A stretch of DNA of 64,000 nt from Symsagittifera roscoffensis. Its lineage: Eukaryota; Xenacoelomorpha; Acoela; Convolutidae. Shown piece by piece: positions 43,360 through 55,741 of the stretch (the first letter of the stretch is position 1; each line of letters opens with the position of its first letter). The stretch is from positions 55,498,338 through 55,562,337 of the forward strand of contig NC_087064.1 in assembly GCF_963678635.1 (NCBI RefSeq), in the 5' to 3' direction. The notes beneath the pieces are model-generated. The model was not told the origin of the DNA. It saw only the letters and a program-made list of their open reading frames with translations, and did not search any database. The position numbers were made by a program, and so were the translations under genes.

Positions 43360-44898
43360 TGGAACCTGATCTAAACTACATTTTATGATTGGATAAATTA
43401 GATATTTTACCACTGTAAAGTATTTAATATTAACCAATCATGATCCATCTAACTAGCAACCCACTTATTTGTAAGTGCTGAGATTACTTGTAATTTCAGC
43501 ACCAGAGAGATTTGAATTTAACTTAGAAATTAGTTGCCTCTCCAAGAGAACTTCAGCAGCCGCAATAAACCAGTAAACCCTAGATCTATTGAGCCTAGCA
43601 GAGACTAGTTAAACAACCTGAGACTAGATAGTATAAGAGTAAGATTAGGATCGGTATTAGACTAAGAAGTTGCACGAATCTATCCGGCCGAAAATAAGAT
43701 AGCGTGACGAGCAGACGGTGTACCCTATCCGAAATTACTCTATGAGTTAAGACCATCGGTTATAACTCATCTGGTGCGACCATAAGTCTCGAACAAGACC
43801 TTAATAGCTTAGAATTAACCAAAAATAGATTAGAATTTAGACAAAACATTTTTAAAATGTTATACGACGATAATTTAATCGAAATGTCTCTACGACTCAA
43901 TAGATCAGAGCCAATATTCCGAACGATAATAGAACTACCCGGAATTGGAAGAAGACCTCGGACCAGAGACGACATACGACAAAGTAGAAACTTACCAAAT
44001 AGTTATATGATAGTACGGCAAAAGCCAACACAAACTTTTATATTTAGAATTTTATTAGCAATGAATTTAGATTTTCATTTGCAAACATAAAATCTTGAAG
44101 TCAATCTTCATAATCATTTCAGGCGCTAAACAAAACTATTAATATAACATAACGATTGATAAAAAGATCTCAGATCGTTTCCTAAAATTCTGCAGTATTA
44201 TATAAAACATGTTTGGAAAATATTTATTGAAAAATAAAACAAAAATTAGTAGCATGACAATAAACTGTTAGTAATCATAAAATCATCAGTTGTCCCAGCT
44301 TCATCACCTAAAACATAACAGCAATCATAAGCTCACTAAGATCATTAAAACACTAAGTCTTTTTCTTAAACAAATTTAAACCATTTTAAACTTAAAATCA
44401 CTTAATTTTAAAATCAGATCATCAAGGCTTATCCTTGGATCTTAATTAATTTTCTATTTAATTAAATTTAAAACTTGATCATCAAGGCCTATCCTTGGAT
44501 CAAAAAGAACATTTTTGTTCTCCCCCACCCACTTAGCTAGTGTCTAACGACCTCAAACGTCGATTCACTATCCAACCCTTTCAAAAAACCCAAGACTAAT
44601 AGAAAGTTTTGATCAAAACTAATCATTCAAATTAGGATAAACAGTGAAGAACTTCGGTTATTCATCCTTCACTTGAACCCTCCTCTTATCAGACCCAGGA
44701 TAAAGCTTAGACTTAGTAAGTTTAAAATAGTATCTAACGAACTACTCGCGTTCTAATTATACCTGAACCTTGTGGATCGATTTACTATTCTCCAACCCTT
44801 GAACACAATCACTGCCCCTAAGTAAGATTAAGTAAGTTAACACCTTAGCTTATACTAGCCACGAGAAAGTAAAAAATCATTCTTCGGAATCGATATAC
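43360..44898 (+). repeat. 5' LTR, copy B1 (1539 bp)
   Basis: TGGAACCTGATCTAAAC to GATATAC, with borders set by the arm sequence on the left and the end of the solo LTR homology on the right. Inside are the LTR-borne ORF (43746-44090) and two copies of an imperfect hairpin ATCAAGGCTTATCCTTGGAT-type motif (about 44425 and 44470). The bases after the LTR (TTTTCTCTCCAACCCTG) show no TGG-type tRNA primer-binding site. Confidence 0.75.
43746..44090 (+). CDS. ORF inside the LTR, copy B1
   Basis: The frame is open from just after TGA at 43743-43745 to TAA at 44088-44090 (114 codons). The first ATG is at 43857 (77 codons). The product is basic, with LRLNRSEPIFRT, then ELPGIGRRPRTRDDIR, then MIVRQKPTQTFIFR. 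I do not recognise it. The same frame is intact in B2 with one residue difference, and recognisable in the older solo LTR. A coding ORF within an LTR recalls the sag gene of mouse mammary tumour virus in position only. It could also be a leader ORF without function. Confidence 0.4.
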   Translation, partial: VKTIGYNSSGATISLEQDLNSLELTKNRLEFRQNIFKMLYDDNLIEMSLRLNRSEPIFRTIIELPGIGRRPRTRDDIRQSRNLPNSYMIVRQKPTQTFIFRILLAMNLDFHLQT

Positions 44899-45018
44899 TT
44901 TTCTCTCCAACCCTGACCAAATAGACCCAGGTTAAGCAAACCAAAAAATCGTAAGGACTAACAGTTTAGGAAAATAGAAATCATCTAACAACGTTTTGCA
45001 TCCGTCATCCTAAACCTT

Positions 45019-45484
45019 ATGTCATTTAAAAATCTAGGAAACAAACAAACAATCGTTTTACACAACTGTGAAATAGATAACAAAAAATACGACCTTGTAA
45101 TCACACCTCAGACAAACAGTTGGATATATTAGAACAAAACGACAAACACTAAAAAAGAAAATAATAACCAAACAAAGACAAGTAACACGAAAAAGATTTT
45201 CCAAAAATAGAAACGCATTTTCAGAATCAGAAGCCAGCAATTTAGACGAACTTTATAAATTAAAAGAATCTATTGATAAAAATTGCCCCATTCACGATCA
45301 ATTATATTTTTCAGACTCAGAAACAACTTCAAATTCATCGAAAAGAGGAAAAAGAAGAATAAAAAAGCAATATAAACACAAACCAGTACACTTGTATAAT
45401 TGGAATCAACCAATTATACACATCGATAATTACCTATTAACAGTCATTAAACGAAAAAATGAGCCAAACACACACTCCAAGTGA
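45019..45484 (+). pseudogene. basic leader ORF upstream of gag, frameshifted (copy B1)
   Basis: It matches the intact ORF at 52050-52517. The ATG at 45019 opens MSFKNLGNKQTIVLHNCEID, but two bases are missing near 45111 compared with B2 and the frame is lost. The remainder is still homologous to the stop at 45482-45484, which overlaps the gag start. Confidence 0.65.
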
Positions 45485-48400
45485 AGATAGTCCAGATGAT
45501 GACGATATCTACCCCTTCCTCGTAGATGCACCCGATAATAGAGGACAAAATGATCTTTGCAAGAATTTCCTCCTAAATTTGTTTGAACCCGGAATCAGCC
45601 CATGTAAAGCAGAGTTCCCAGATGTAAAAATCAAAAGACAAATTATTGATCACTATCTGAAAGATATATGTAATTTAACACAACAATACGGAATCTACAC
45701 CATAGAATTCAGTACACCAAACCCGAATCACCGCAGATATGTAATTCAAACAGACGATCTTGATCTAGAATTTTCAAAAGTATTCTTAGAATATATAAAA
45801 AGCATACAATATCATAACTCACAAAGAGCAAACTCCATATTTACTAATGAAGTTTTTGCAATAATATATAGTTATATTTCAATATTAGAAAACGAAACCC
45901 CAATCTCAAATGTCTCACCGACAGAGACATCCAAACATATAAGGGTACGACATGAAATCACACTATTTTCAACTTTCCTAAATATAATTAAAGAAAATTT
46001 CACAAAAGATGAAGTTTCACAACATACAAAACATGACTTACAAAAAATTTTGGCATGGTTTATAATAGATTATTTCACACACAATATAGATTTAATTTCA
46101 CAAGCAAGAAAAAATTTTAAAACGCAAAATTCAAACGATGATACCGCCATCACAGAACAGTCAGACTACATTTGGGTCCCCGAATGTTCTCATTATGCAT
46201 TCATAAATATCCCACAATCAATCTCAAGTCAAGCAATAAGTACAATATCTTATGCAAGAGATTATGTAAGAGTAGTACCATTAACAATTGATGCAACACC
46301 ATTAAACTACAATACATTTTTACCTGATACGCGAAATAGCAGTTTAAATTCGACTGTCATACACAATGAAAACCTTAATGGAACTAGGAATCTCACTCAA
46401 CAAGATATTCAGACACCATCACACTTCATAAATGAAGAAATCGTCCAAACAACAACAACTACACAACAAAGTATTTCATCAATACGTCCAAATTTGACAA
46501 CACCAAGAAATACAAACACTTCACTAGCACAGGTAACCTAACAATCAACCGTTAAACCTTCGGTTGCTCCAAAATATTCACAAATGGATTATCAAACATA
46601 TAGACCCATGACAATACCGTCAAAAACACGCAGAACATTCACAGGAAACACTTTTGCGGAACACAATTATAATTACACACATTCATCAAAAACAAACTAT
46701 CCCCGACGAAAAAATAATAATAATCAGATAAGATCTCAATATTGGGATAATCCAATGGCAACAACCAACTCAGTAAATTTTCAAACTAGTTCACATCCTC
46801 CACAGGATCGTAGTGAAAATTACCCATTCTTTCAACAGAATAAAAATAAAAAACAAGCACCTCATCAAACTGATTATCTATCCTCTGATGATGATTATTT
46901 ACAACCAGATATATTTGCACCATACACTCAAGAATATCGTGGACAAAGAGTGCAGAAACCACATACATATCATAGAATTTTTTCTCCACACCCAATAGAT
47001 ACACAAAATCAACAACCAATACAAATGCAAAACCCAATTAATACACAATCTTTTCAACCAAATCAGCCACAAAACCCAATGATTACACACTCGTATCAAC
47101 CAAAACAAATGCAAAATGAAATACCACTCCCATATTACCTTCAACAACACGAAATAACAAAAAATCAACTTTCAAATTTTTCACAAATGCCAAATGCCGC
47201 AGAATCATTACAAATGACAATGAATCCATACCTTATGGGTGGATAATCAATAACATCAAACAAACCATTAATGGTATTCACAGGAACAGACCCTGAACAT
47301 TCTGTAGAAGATTATTTAAATGCAGTAACAGCAAATTTAATTTTAAATATAGGACCTGAACCAATTAATACGCCACTACATCAAAATTGGATACATCGAC
47401 GCACAGCGTTGACACAGACAACCTTAGACGGCGCAGCCCAAAAATGGTTTTCAGTGTTGCCTATAGAAATAAAATCAAATTGGAAAAGATTTACACAAGA
47501 ATTTTCAAAAATGTTTGACTCCGAAAGAAACAAACAACAACAAAGAGTTTTAAGAGTAATGAACAATTAGCAGTACGTATCGAAACACTAGTTCGAAAAG
47601 CATATTCATTAAATACACACGACTATAAAAACACAAAAATGACAGAATTCTTAATGATGACCTTGACACCTCAATTAAGGAAAATAGCAATAAAAAAAAG
47701 AGAGCATCCCATCCCTCCTCAATTCGAGAGCCCGATTTAGATTTTCGAAAACTAGTAGACAAACTAGAGCAAGCGGAAATCACAATGAAACTTGAAGAAA
47801 CAGAAAATCTGAAATTACAATATGTTAACCGAATTGAAACAAATACCACAAATATTAACAATATACAGGAATCAGATACAGACCTCGTTGAAAAAACCAC
47901 TGAAATACTCAATATTTATGAAAAACACCCAAACTTTAAAGGCAAACCATCTTTCAAAAAATGGTGTAATTATTGCCGACGATACGGACATAGTATTTCT
48001 GAATGTAGACAAAAACAACAGGACAATCAAAACAAACCTCAAAAATATAAAGAACCAAATAAATCATTCTATCAATACATGAAGAAAGATCAAAATCTAC
48101 CAAACAAAAATGTATACAGCAACAACAGTTCAGGAAAACCACTTCCGAACAATACCAATTACACGAGAACTCAATCACCATATAACTCAAGTTATAGAGG
48201 AAGATCACCAGAACGAAGAAATACACAAAATTCGTCACAAAATCATTACTATAGACCAAATAGTCGAAATAACTACTCCAGATCAAATTCGAATACAACA
48301 CAATTTGTTTCTAGATCTAATTCCCAATCAAGGAATAAATACTATCCAAACAATCAGTCACGAAACTCATCATATAATAGAAATAGAAACTACTCCAATA

Positions 48401-48681
48401 ATCGAAATAGAAGTTATTCAAACAACCGAAATCAGAATTACCCGAACAATCGATCAAGGAATAACTCATATAGCAGATCAAACTATAACAGACCAAACGA
48501 TAATTATCAAAACAGATCCCGAAACAATTCACAAAATCGACATTCAAGTTATAATAATCGTTATAGAAATTATTCCCAATCACCACACAGAAATAATAAC
48601 CATTATAATAATTCTAACAATCGCCACAGAAGTAGTACACCTAAACATCAAAGATATTTAGTAAAGGATTTATGGTGTTAA
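45459..48681 (+). pseudogene. gag: gag, copy B1, broken and truncated
   Basis: The ATG at 45459 opens a 360-codon N-terminal part (MSQTHTPSEDSPDDDD, acidic start) to TAA at 46539. The capsid-containing frame follows in the same frame after the stop (from 46584), with another stop at 47247-47249, reaching 47570. A 30-nt loss near 47566 and a 1-nt gain near 47700 move the zinc-knuckle part to the 47785-48681 frame (CNYCRRYGHSISEC, complete CX2CX4HX4C). The Asn/Arg/Ser/Tyr-rich tail ends at the junction near 48656, after which about 25 bases of unrelated arm sequence are read to the stop. Here the N-terminal and capsid parts share one frame, so Gag was probably one polyprotein of about 1000 residues. 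Confidence 0.85.
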
Positions 48682-50352
48682 TTCAGCTTCGAATTATTGA
48701 ACGTTTGTTGAAACGATATTTTTTCCATCTAAAATTCAATTTTCAAGTAAAAATTTGCCAAATTGGATTCATTTGGTAGATAGTAGATGAAGCAGAAACA
48801 GAGAAAATGCTAAAATGAGATAGAAACTCAATTTATTCCTTAAGAGTTTTGAGATACTTTTACTAAAATTTAGCTTAAAAAGTATATCTTGAGAAAAAAC
48901 CCGACATAAAATTTTTCAAAGTCTTATATTTATGCGTAATTCATTAGAAAAAATTGTTATCATTTGATATATAAGGTACTTTATATAAAAGATAAAATGT
49001 TTTGAGGATAATTTTTGTGAAGCAAACCCAATTCGACATCTTTTGGAAGAAGATACATAAAGCATCAATCAAAAACTTGCTTTCAAGATCTACATTTCCT
49101 TGCTATATACAATACACAAAACTACATACATACACAATACTACATAGAATAAACAACACTATATACAATACATTACTACATTTTTACTACATAGAGTTTT
49201 TTTCTTAATAAAACTCGGAAAATTACACAATTGTTTCAGTTTGCACCTTGATTTGCTTTGCTAAATCAATTTTTTGAGACTCGCTCTTTCAGAAGTTTTT
49301 TTATTGTAGATGTTAGGAACTAGGTTCTCTTGCGTATTTCGGGAGATTTTCAGATTATAACAAATAGAGCTGCTCCTAGTTTGTTCTTAGATCGTAAAAA
49401 TAAACCTTTATATTCTCATTTTTTTGTACATATATTTTTGATTGCTTTAACTAGCACCAATTCTTTCTAACTTGGATATTTTTGAGAAAATTTCCGTCAT
49501 AAATTAAGAAAAAAAAGCGAGTTAATAACTATTTTGCGAGAAAAGTGATAGTTATTGATCCCAAAATGTGTATTTTTGCTTAAATAGTTTACGATAGCAA
49601 CTGAACAGGGGAACCTTGAGGAAGATATTAACATTTATCATTGTAATAATCATACGGTATCAGTTCTAATTTCATCTCTGCCAGCAAATTGTTCGTTCAA
49701 TTGATACTATTTTCCTCCTAAATTCTCCAGTTTTGACTAAATTTTCTAGTAAAGTGTGTTAAATAGCGAAAACATGTATTAAACAGAAAGCAAGAATAAC
49801 TTTAAAACATGGAAAAACTCTGCGGAAAATCTTGAAAGTTATGTTGCAGAAGCAACAGAGAGATAATCATCAGTTATGAAGAAGTATTTGTTGAATTTGA
49901 GCCAATATCGAATAATTTTTTAAGAAACATTTATCCCATTTTAAACAGTTTTAGCAATAAACTGTTCATTTTTTACCAATAATCTGAAATTTCTAATTTT
50001 TAACATAAAAAATTTCTCACAAGTTGTAATTTTTGTACAAATTTGGGTAATTCAATGAGAAAAAAACGAGGAGGAGTTGAATCATGGAGTTTGATTTAGA
50101 ATTTTCATAGAACATTTGAATTGAGATTCCTAAAAATAATTCCTGAACTGGACAAAAAAAAAACAGTTAAAACCAAAATAAAAGGTTCGAAATGGAAAAT
50201 TTTATGTAAATTTGATTAATTTTCATTTTACCTTCTCGAAAATTACGACTAATTTCACTGTTTTCCGGAAGTTTCAATATTGATTCTGCTACTATGAAAC
50301 TTCTTTTCAGTGTTTAGAGCATTGTATGATCAAATATTTAGCTCAAATTAAG

Positions 50353-51929
50353 TGGAACCTGATCTAAACTACATTTTATGATTGGATAAATTAGATATTT
50401 TACCACTGTAAAGTATTTAATATTAACCAATCATGATCCATCTAACTAGCAACCCACTTATTTGTAAGTGCTGAGATTACTTGTAATTTCAGCACCAGAG
50501 AGATTTGAATTTAACTTAGTTGCCTTAGTTAAATTTGAATTTAACTTAGTTGCCTTAGTTAAATTAGTTGCCTCTCCAAGAGAACTTCAGCAGCCGCAAT
50601 AAACCAGTATACCCTAGATCTATTGAGCCTAGCAGAGACTAGTTAAACAACCTGAGACTAGATAGTATAAGAGTAAGATTAGGATCGGTATTATACTAAG
50701 AAGTTGCACGAATCTATCCGGCCGAAAATAAGATAGCGTGACGAGCAGACGGTGTACCCTATCCGAAATTACTCTATGAGTTAAGACCATCGGTTATAAC
50801 TCATCTGGTGCGACCATAAGTCTCGAACAAGACCTTAATAGCTTAGAATTAACCAAAAATAGATTAGAATTTAGACAAAACATTTTAAAAATGTTATACG
50901 ACGATAATTTAATCGAAATGTCTCTACGACTCAATAGATCAGAGCCAATATTCCGAACGATAATAGAACTACCCGGAATTGGAAGAAGACCTCGGACCAG
51001 AGACGACATACGACAAAATAGAAACTTACCAAATAGTTATATGATAGTACGGCAAAAGCCAACACAAACTTTTATATTTAGAATTTTATTAGCAATGAAT
51101 TTAGATTTTCATTTGCAAACTTAAATCTTGAAGTCAATCTTCATGCTCATTTCAGGCGCTAAACAAAATATTAATATACAATAACGATTGATAAAAAGAT
51201 CTCAGATCGTTTCCTAAAATTCTGCAGTATTATATAAAACATGTTTGGAAAATATTTATTGAAAAACAAAACAAAAATTAGTAGCATGACAATAAACTGT
51301 TAGTAATCATAAAGTCATCAGTTGTCCCAGCTTCATCACCTAAAACATAACAGCAATCATAAGCTCACTAATATCATTAAAACACTAAATATTTTTCTTA
51401 AACAAATTTAAACCATTTTAAACTTAAATTCACTTAATTTTAAAATCAGATCATCAAGGCTTATCCTTGGATCTTAATTAATTTTCTATTTAATTAAATT
51501 TAAAACTTGATCATCAAGGCCTATCCTTGGATCAAAAAGAACAATTTTGATCTCCCCACCCACTTAGCTAGTGTCTAACGACCTCAAACGTCGATTCACT
51601 ATCCAACCCTTTCAAAAAACCCAAGACTAATAGAAAGTTTTGATCAAAACTAATCATTCAAATTAGGATAAACAGTGAAGAACTTCGGTTATTCATCCTT
51701 CACTTGAACCCTCCTCTTATCAGACCCAGGATAAATCTTAGACTTAGTAAGTTTAAAATAGTATCTAACGAACTACTCGCGTTCTAATTATACCTGAACC
51801 TTGTGGATCGATTTACTATTCTCCAACCCTTGAACACAATCACTGCCCCTAAGTAAGATTAAGTAAGTTAACATCTTAGCTTAGACTAGCCACGAGAAAG
51901 TAAAAAATCATTCTTCGGAATCGATATAC
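50353..51929 (+). repeat. 5' LTR, copy B2 (1577 bp)
   Basis: As the B1 LTR, but with an extra 41 bp near 50518-50575, where TTTAACTTAGTTGCCTTAG-type sequence is tandemly repeated. Otherwise nearly identical. Confidence 0.75.
50780..51124 (+). CDS. ORF inside the LTR, copy B2
   Basis: The same 114-codon open frame as at 43746-44090, with first ATG at 50891 and TAA at 51122-51124. One residue differs after the ATG (Ser to Asn in the DDIRQ.RN segment). Intact. Function unknown. Confidence 0.4.
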   Translation, partial: VKTIGYNSSGATISLEQDLNSLELTKNRLEFRQNILKMLYDDNLIEMSLRLNRSEPIFRTIIELPGIGRRPRTRDDIRQNRNLPNSYMIVRQKPTQTFIFRILLAMNLDFHLQT

Positions 51930-52049
51930 TTTTCTCTCCAACCCTGAACAAATAGACCCAGGTTAAGCTAACCAAAAAATCGTAAGGACTAACAGTTTAG
52001 GAAAATAGAAATCATCTAACAACGTTTTGCATCCGTCATCCTAAACCTT

Positions 52050-52517
52050 ATGTCATTTAAAAATCTAGGAAACAAACAAAAAATCGTTTTACACAACTGT
52101 GAAATAGATAACAAAAAATACGACCTTGTAATCACACCTCATACACAAACAGTTGGATATATTAGAACAAAACGACAAACACTAAAAAAGAAAATCATAA
52201 CCAAACAAAGACAAATAACACGAAAAAGATTTTCCAAAAATAGAAACGCATTTTCAGAATCAGAAGCCAGCAATTTAGACGAACTTTATAAATTAAAAGA
52301 ATCTATTGATAAAAATTGCCCCATTTACGATCAATTATATTTTTCAGACTCAGAAACAACTTCAAATTCATCGAAAAGAGGAAAAAGAAGAATAAAAAAG
52401 CTATATAAACACAAACCAGTACACTTGTATATTTGGAATCAACCAATTAGACACATCGATAAATACCTATTAACAGTCATTAAACGAAAAAATGAGCCAA
52501 ACACACACTCCAAGTGA
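52050..52517 (+). CDS. basic leader ORF overlapping the gag start (copy B2)
   Basis: An intact 155-codon ORF, starting at ATG 52050, about 120 bp after the LTR. It ends with TGA at 52515-52517, which lies 26 nt inside gag (ATG 52492) in another frame. The N-terminal third is ordinary. The middle is strongly basic (RTKRQTLKKKIITKQRQITR), like a nuclear localisation or RNA-binding segment. Then come an acidic Ser-rich stretch (FSDSETTSNSS) and a second basic patch. I recognise no family. The position and the overlap suggest translation before gag, or by re-initiation. By analogy it could be a small regulatory RNA-binding protein, but this is inference. Confidence 0.55.
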   Translation: MSFKNLGNKQKIVLHNCEIDNKKYDLVITPHTQTVGYIRTKRQTLKKKIITKQRQITRKRFSKNRNAFSESEASNLDELYKLKESIDKNCPIYDQLYFSDSETTSNSSKRGKRRIKKLYKHKPVHLYIWNQPIRHIDKYLLTVIKRKNEPNTHSK

Positions 52518-55500
52518 AGATAGTCCAGATGATGACGATATCTACCCCTTCCTCGTAGATTCACCCGATAATAGAGGAAAACATGATCTTTGCAAGAATT
52601 TCCTCCTAATTTTGATTGAACCCGGAATCAGCCCATGTAAAGCAGAGTTCCCAGATGTAAAAATCAAAAGACAAATTATTGATCACTATCTGAAAGATAT
52701 ATGTAATTTAACACAACAATACGGAATCTACACCATAGAATTCAGTACACCAAACCCGAATCACCGCAGATATGTAATTCAAACAGACGATCTTGACTTG
52801 GAATTTTCAAAAGTATTCTTAGAATATATAAAAAGCATACAATATCATAACTCACAAAGAGCAAACTCCATATTTACTAATGAAGTTTTTGCAATAATAT
52901 ATAGTTATATTTCAATATTAGAAAACGAAACCCCAATCTCAAATGTCTCACCGACAGAGACATCCAAACATATAAGGGTACGACATGAGATCACACTATT
53001 TTCAACTTTCCTACATATAATTAAAGAAAATTTCACTAAAGATGAAGTTTCACAACATACAAAACATGACTTACAAAAAATTTTGGCATGGTTTATAATA
53101 GATTATTTCACACACAATATAGATTTAATTTCACAAGCAAGAAAAAATTTTAGACCTCAAAATTCAAACGATGATACCGCCATCACAGAACAGTCAGACT
53201 ACATTTGTGACCCCGAATGTTCTCATTATGCATTCATAAATATCCCACAATCAATCTCAAGTCAAGCAATAAGTACAATATCTTATGCAAGAGATTATGT
53301 AAGAGTAGTACCATTAACCATTGATGCAACACCATTAAACTACAATACATTTTTACCTGATACGCGAAATAACAGTTTAAATTCGACCGTTATACACAAT
53401 GAAAACCTTAATGGAACTAGGAATCTCACTCAACAAGATATTCAGACACCATCACACTTCATAAATGAAGAAATCGTCCAAACAACAACAACTACACAAC
53501 AAAGTATTTCACCGATACGTCCAAATTTGACAACACCAAGAATACAAACACTTCACTAGCACAGGTAACCTTACAATCAACCGTTAAACCTTCGGTTGCT
53601 CCAAAATATTCACAATTGGATTATCAAACATATAGACCCATGACAATACCGTCAAAAACACGCAGAACATTCACAGGAAACACTTTTGCGGAACACAATT
53701 ATAATTACACACATTCATCAAAAACAAACTATCCCCGACGAAAAAATAATAATAATCAGATAAGATCTCAATATTGGGATAATCCAATGGCAACAACCAA
53801 CTCAGTAAATTTTCAAACTAATTCACATCCTCCACAGGATCGTAGTGAAAATTACCCATTCTTTCAACAGAATAAAAATAAAAAACAAGCACCTCATCAA
53901 ACTGATTATCTATCCTCTGATGATGATTATTTACAACCAGATATATTTGCATCATACACTCAAGAATATCGTGGACAAAGAGTGCAGAAACCACATACAT
54001 ATCATAGAATTTTTTCTCCACACCCAATAGATACACAAAATCAACAACCAATACAAATGCAAAACCCAATTAATACACAATCTTTTCAACCAATTCAGCC
54101 ACAAAACCCAATGATTACACACTCGTATCAACCAAAACAAATGCAAAATGAAATACCACTCCCATATTACCTTCAACAACACGAAATAACAAAAAATCAA
54201 CTTTCAAATTTTTCACATATGCCAAATGCCGCAGAATCATTACAAATGACAATGAATCCATACCTTATGGGTGGATCATCAATAACATCAAACAAACCAT
54301 TAATGGTATTCACAGGAACAGACCCTGAATATTCTGTAGAAGATTATTTAAATGCAGTAACAGCAAATTTAATTTTAAATATAGGACCTGAACCAATTAA
54401 TACGCCACTACATCAAAATTGGATACATCGACGCACAGCGTTGATACAGACAACCTTAGACGGCGCAGCCCAAAAGTGGTTTTCAGTATTGCCTATAGAA
54501 ATAAAATCAAATTGAAAAAGATTTACACAAGAATTTTCAAAAATGTTTGACTCCGAAAGAAACAAACAACAACAAAGAGTTTTAAGAGTAATGAAATTCG
54601 CAGATTACCAAATGAAACCATCAAACAATTAGCAGTACGTATCGAAACACTAGTTCGAAAAGCATATTCATTAAATACACACGACTATAAAAACACAAAA
54701 ATGACAGAAATCTTAATGATGACCTTGACACCTCAATTAAGGAAAATAGCAATAAAAAAGAGAGCATCCCATCCCTCCTCAATTCGAGAGCCCGATTTAG
54801 ATTTTCGAAAACTAGTAGACAAACTAGAGCAAGCGGAAATCACAATGAAACTTGAAGAAACAGAAAATCTGAAATTACAATATGTTAACCGAATTGAAAC
54901 AAATACCACAAATATCAACAATATACAGGAATCAGATACAGACCTCGTTGAAAAAATCACTGAAATACCCAATATTTATGAAAAACACCCAAACTTTAAA
55001 GGCAAACCATCTTTCAAAAAATGGTGTAATTATTGCCGACGATACGGACATAGTATTTCTGAATGTAGACAAAAACAACAGGACAATCAAAACAAACCTC
55101 AAAAATATAAAGAACCAAATAAATCATTCTATCAATACATGAAGAAAGATCAAAATCTACCAAACAAAAATGTATACAGCAACAACAGTTCAGGAAAACC
55201 ACTTCCGAACAATACCAATTACACGAGAACTCAATCACCATATAACTCAAGTTATAGAGGAAGATCACCAGAACGAAGAAATACACAAAATTCGTCACAA
55301 AATCATTACTATAGACCAAATAGTCGAAATAACTACTCCAGATCAAATTCGAATACAACACAATTTGTTTCTAGATCTAATTCCCAATCAAGGAATAAAT
55401 ACTATCCAAACAATCAGTCACGAAACTCTGCATATAATAGAAATAGAAACTACTCCAATAATCGAAATAGAAGTTATTCAAACAACCGAAATCAGAATTA

Positions 55501-55741
55501 CCCGAACAATCGATCAAGGAATAACTCATATAGCAGATCAAACTATAACAGACCAAACGATAATTATCAAAACAGCTCCCGAAACAATTCACAAAATCGA
55601 CATTCAAGTTATAATAATCGTTATAGAAATTATTCCCAATCACCACACAGAAATAATAACCATTATAATAATTCTAACAATCGCCACAGAAGTAGTACAC
55701 CTAAACATCAAAGATATTTAGTAAAGGATTTATGGTGTTAA
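52492..55741 (+). pseudogene. gag: gag, copy B2, broken and truncated
   Basis: The N-terminal ORF (355 codons) ends at TAG 53557-53559 after a 1-nt difference from B1. The middle and capsid frame runs 53616-54515 (DYQTYRPM start, then the Gln/Asn/Pro linker, then LHQNWIHRRTAL) with TGA at 54513. A 1-nt shift near 54590 moves the rest to 54701-55741, with a complete zinc knuckle CNYCRRYGHSISEC and the basic Asn-rich tail. It is truncated by the junction at about 55716, with the last residues read from the arm. It lacks protease and pol; copy C follows after unit 3. Confidence 0.85.

Larger units (their letters stand above)
41677..48656 (+). repeat. 7-kb tandem unit 1 (arm fragment + LTR + gag)
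   Basis: The unit starts at TTTAGTAAAGGATTTATGGTG within the right arm, runs through the arm, the LTR at 43360, the leader and gag, and ends inside the gag tail at AAACATCAAAGATA. There it joins directly to another copy of the same starting sequence. Unit 2 repeats this with about 98-99 percent identity. A junction with only a few bases of shared sequence (TTTA) points to end-joining or template switching. Confidence 0.85.
48657..55716 (+). repeat. 7-kb tandem unit 2
   Basis: It repeats unit 1 from TTTAGTAAAGGATTTATGG onward: arm fragment 48657-50352, LTR 50353-51929, leader ORF and gag. The arm fragment contains about 30 bp (GATATATAAGGTACTTTATA) that unit 1 has changed. It ends at the same gag position and joins unit 3. 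Confidence 0.85.
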
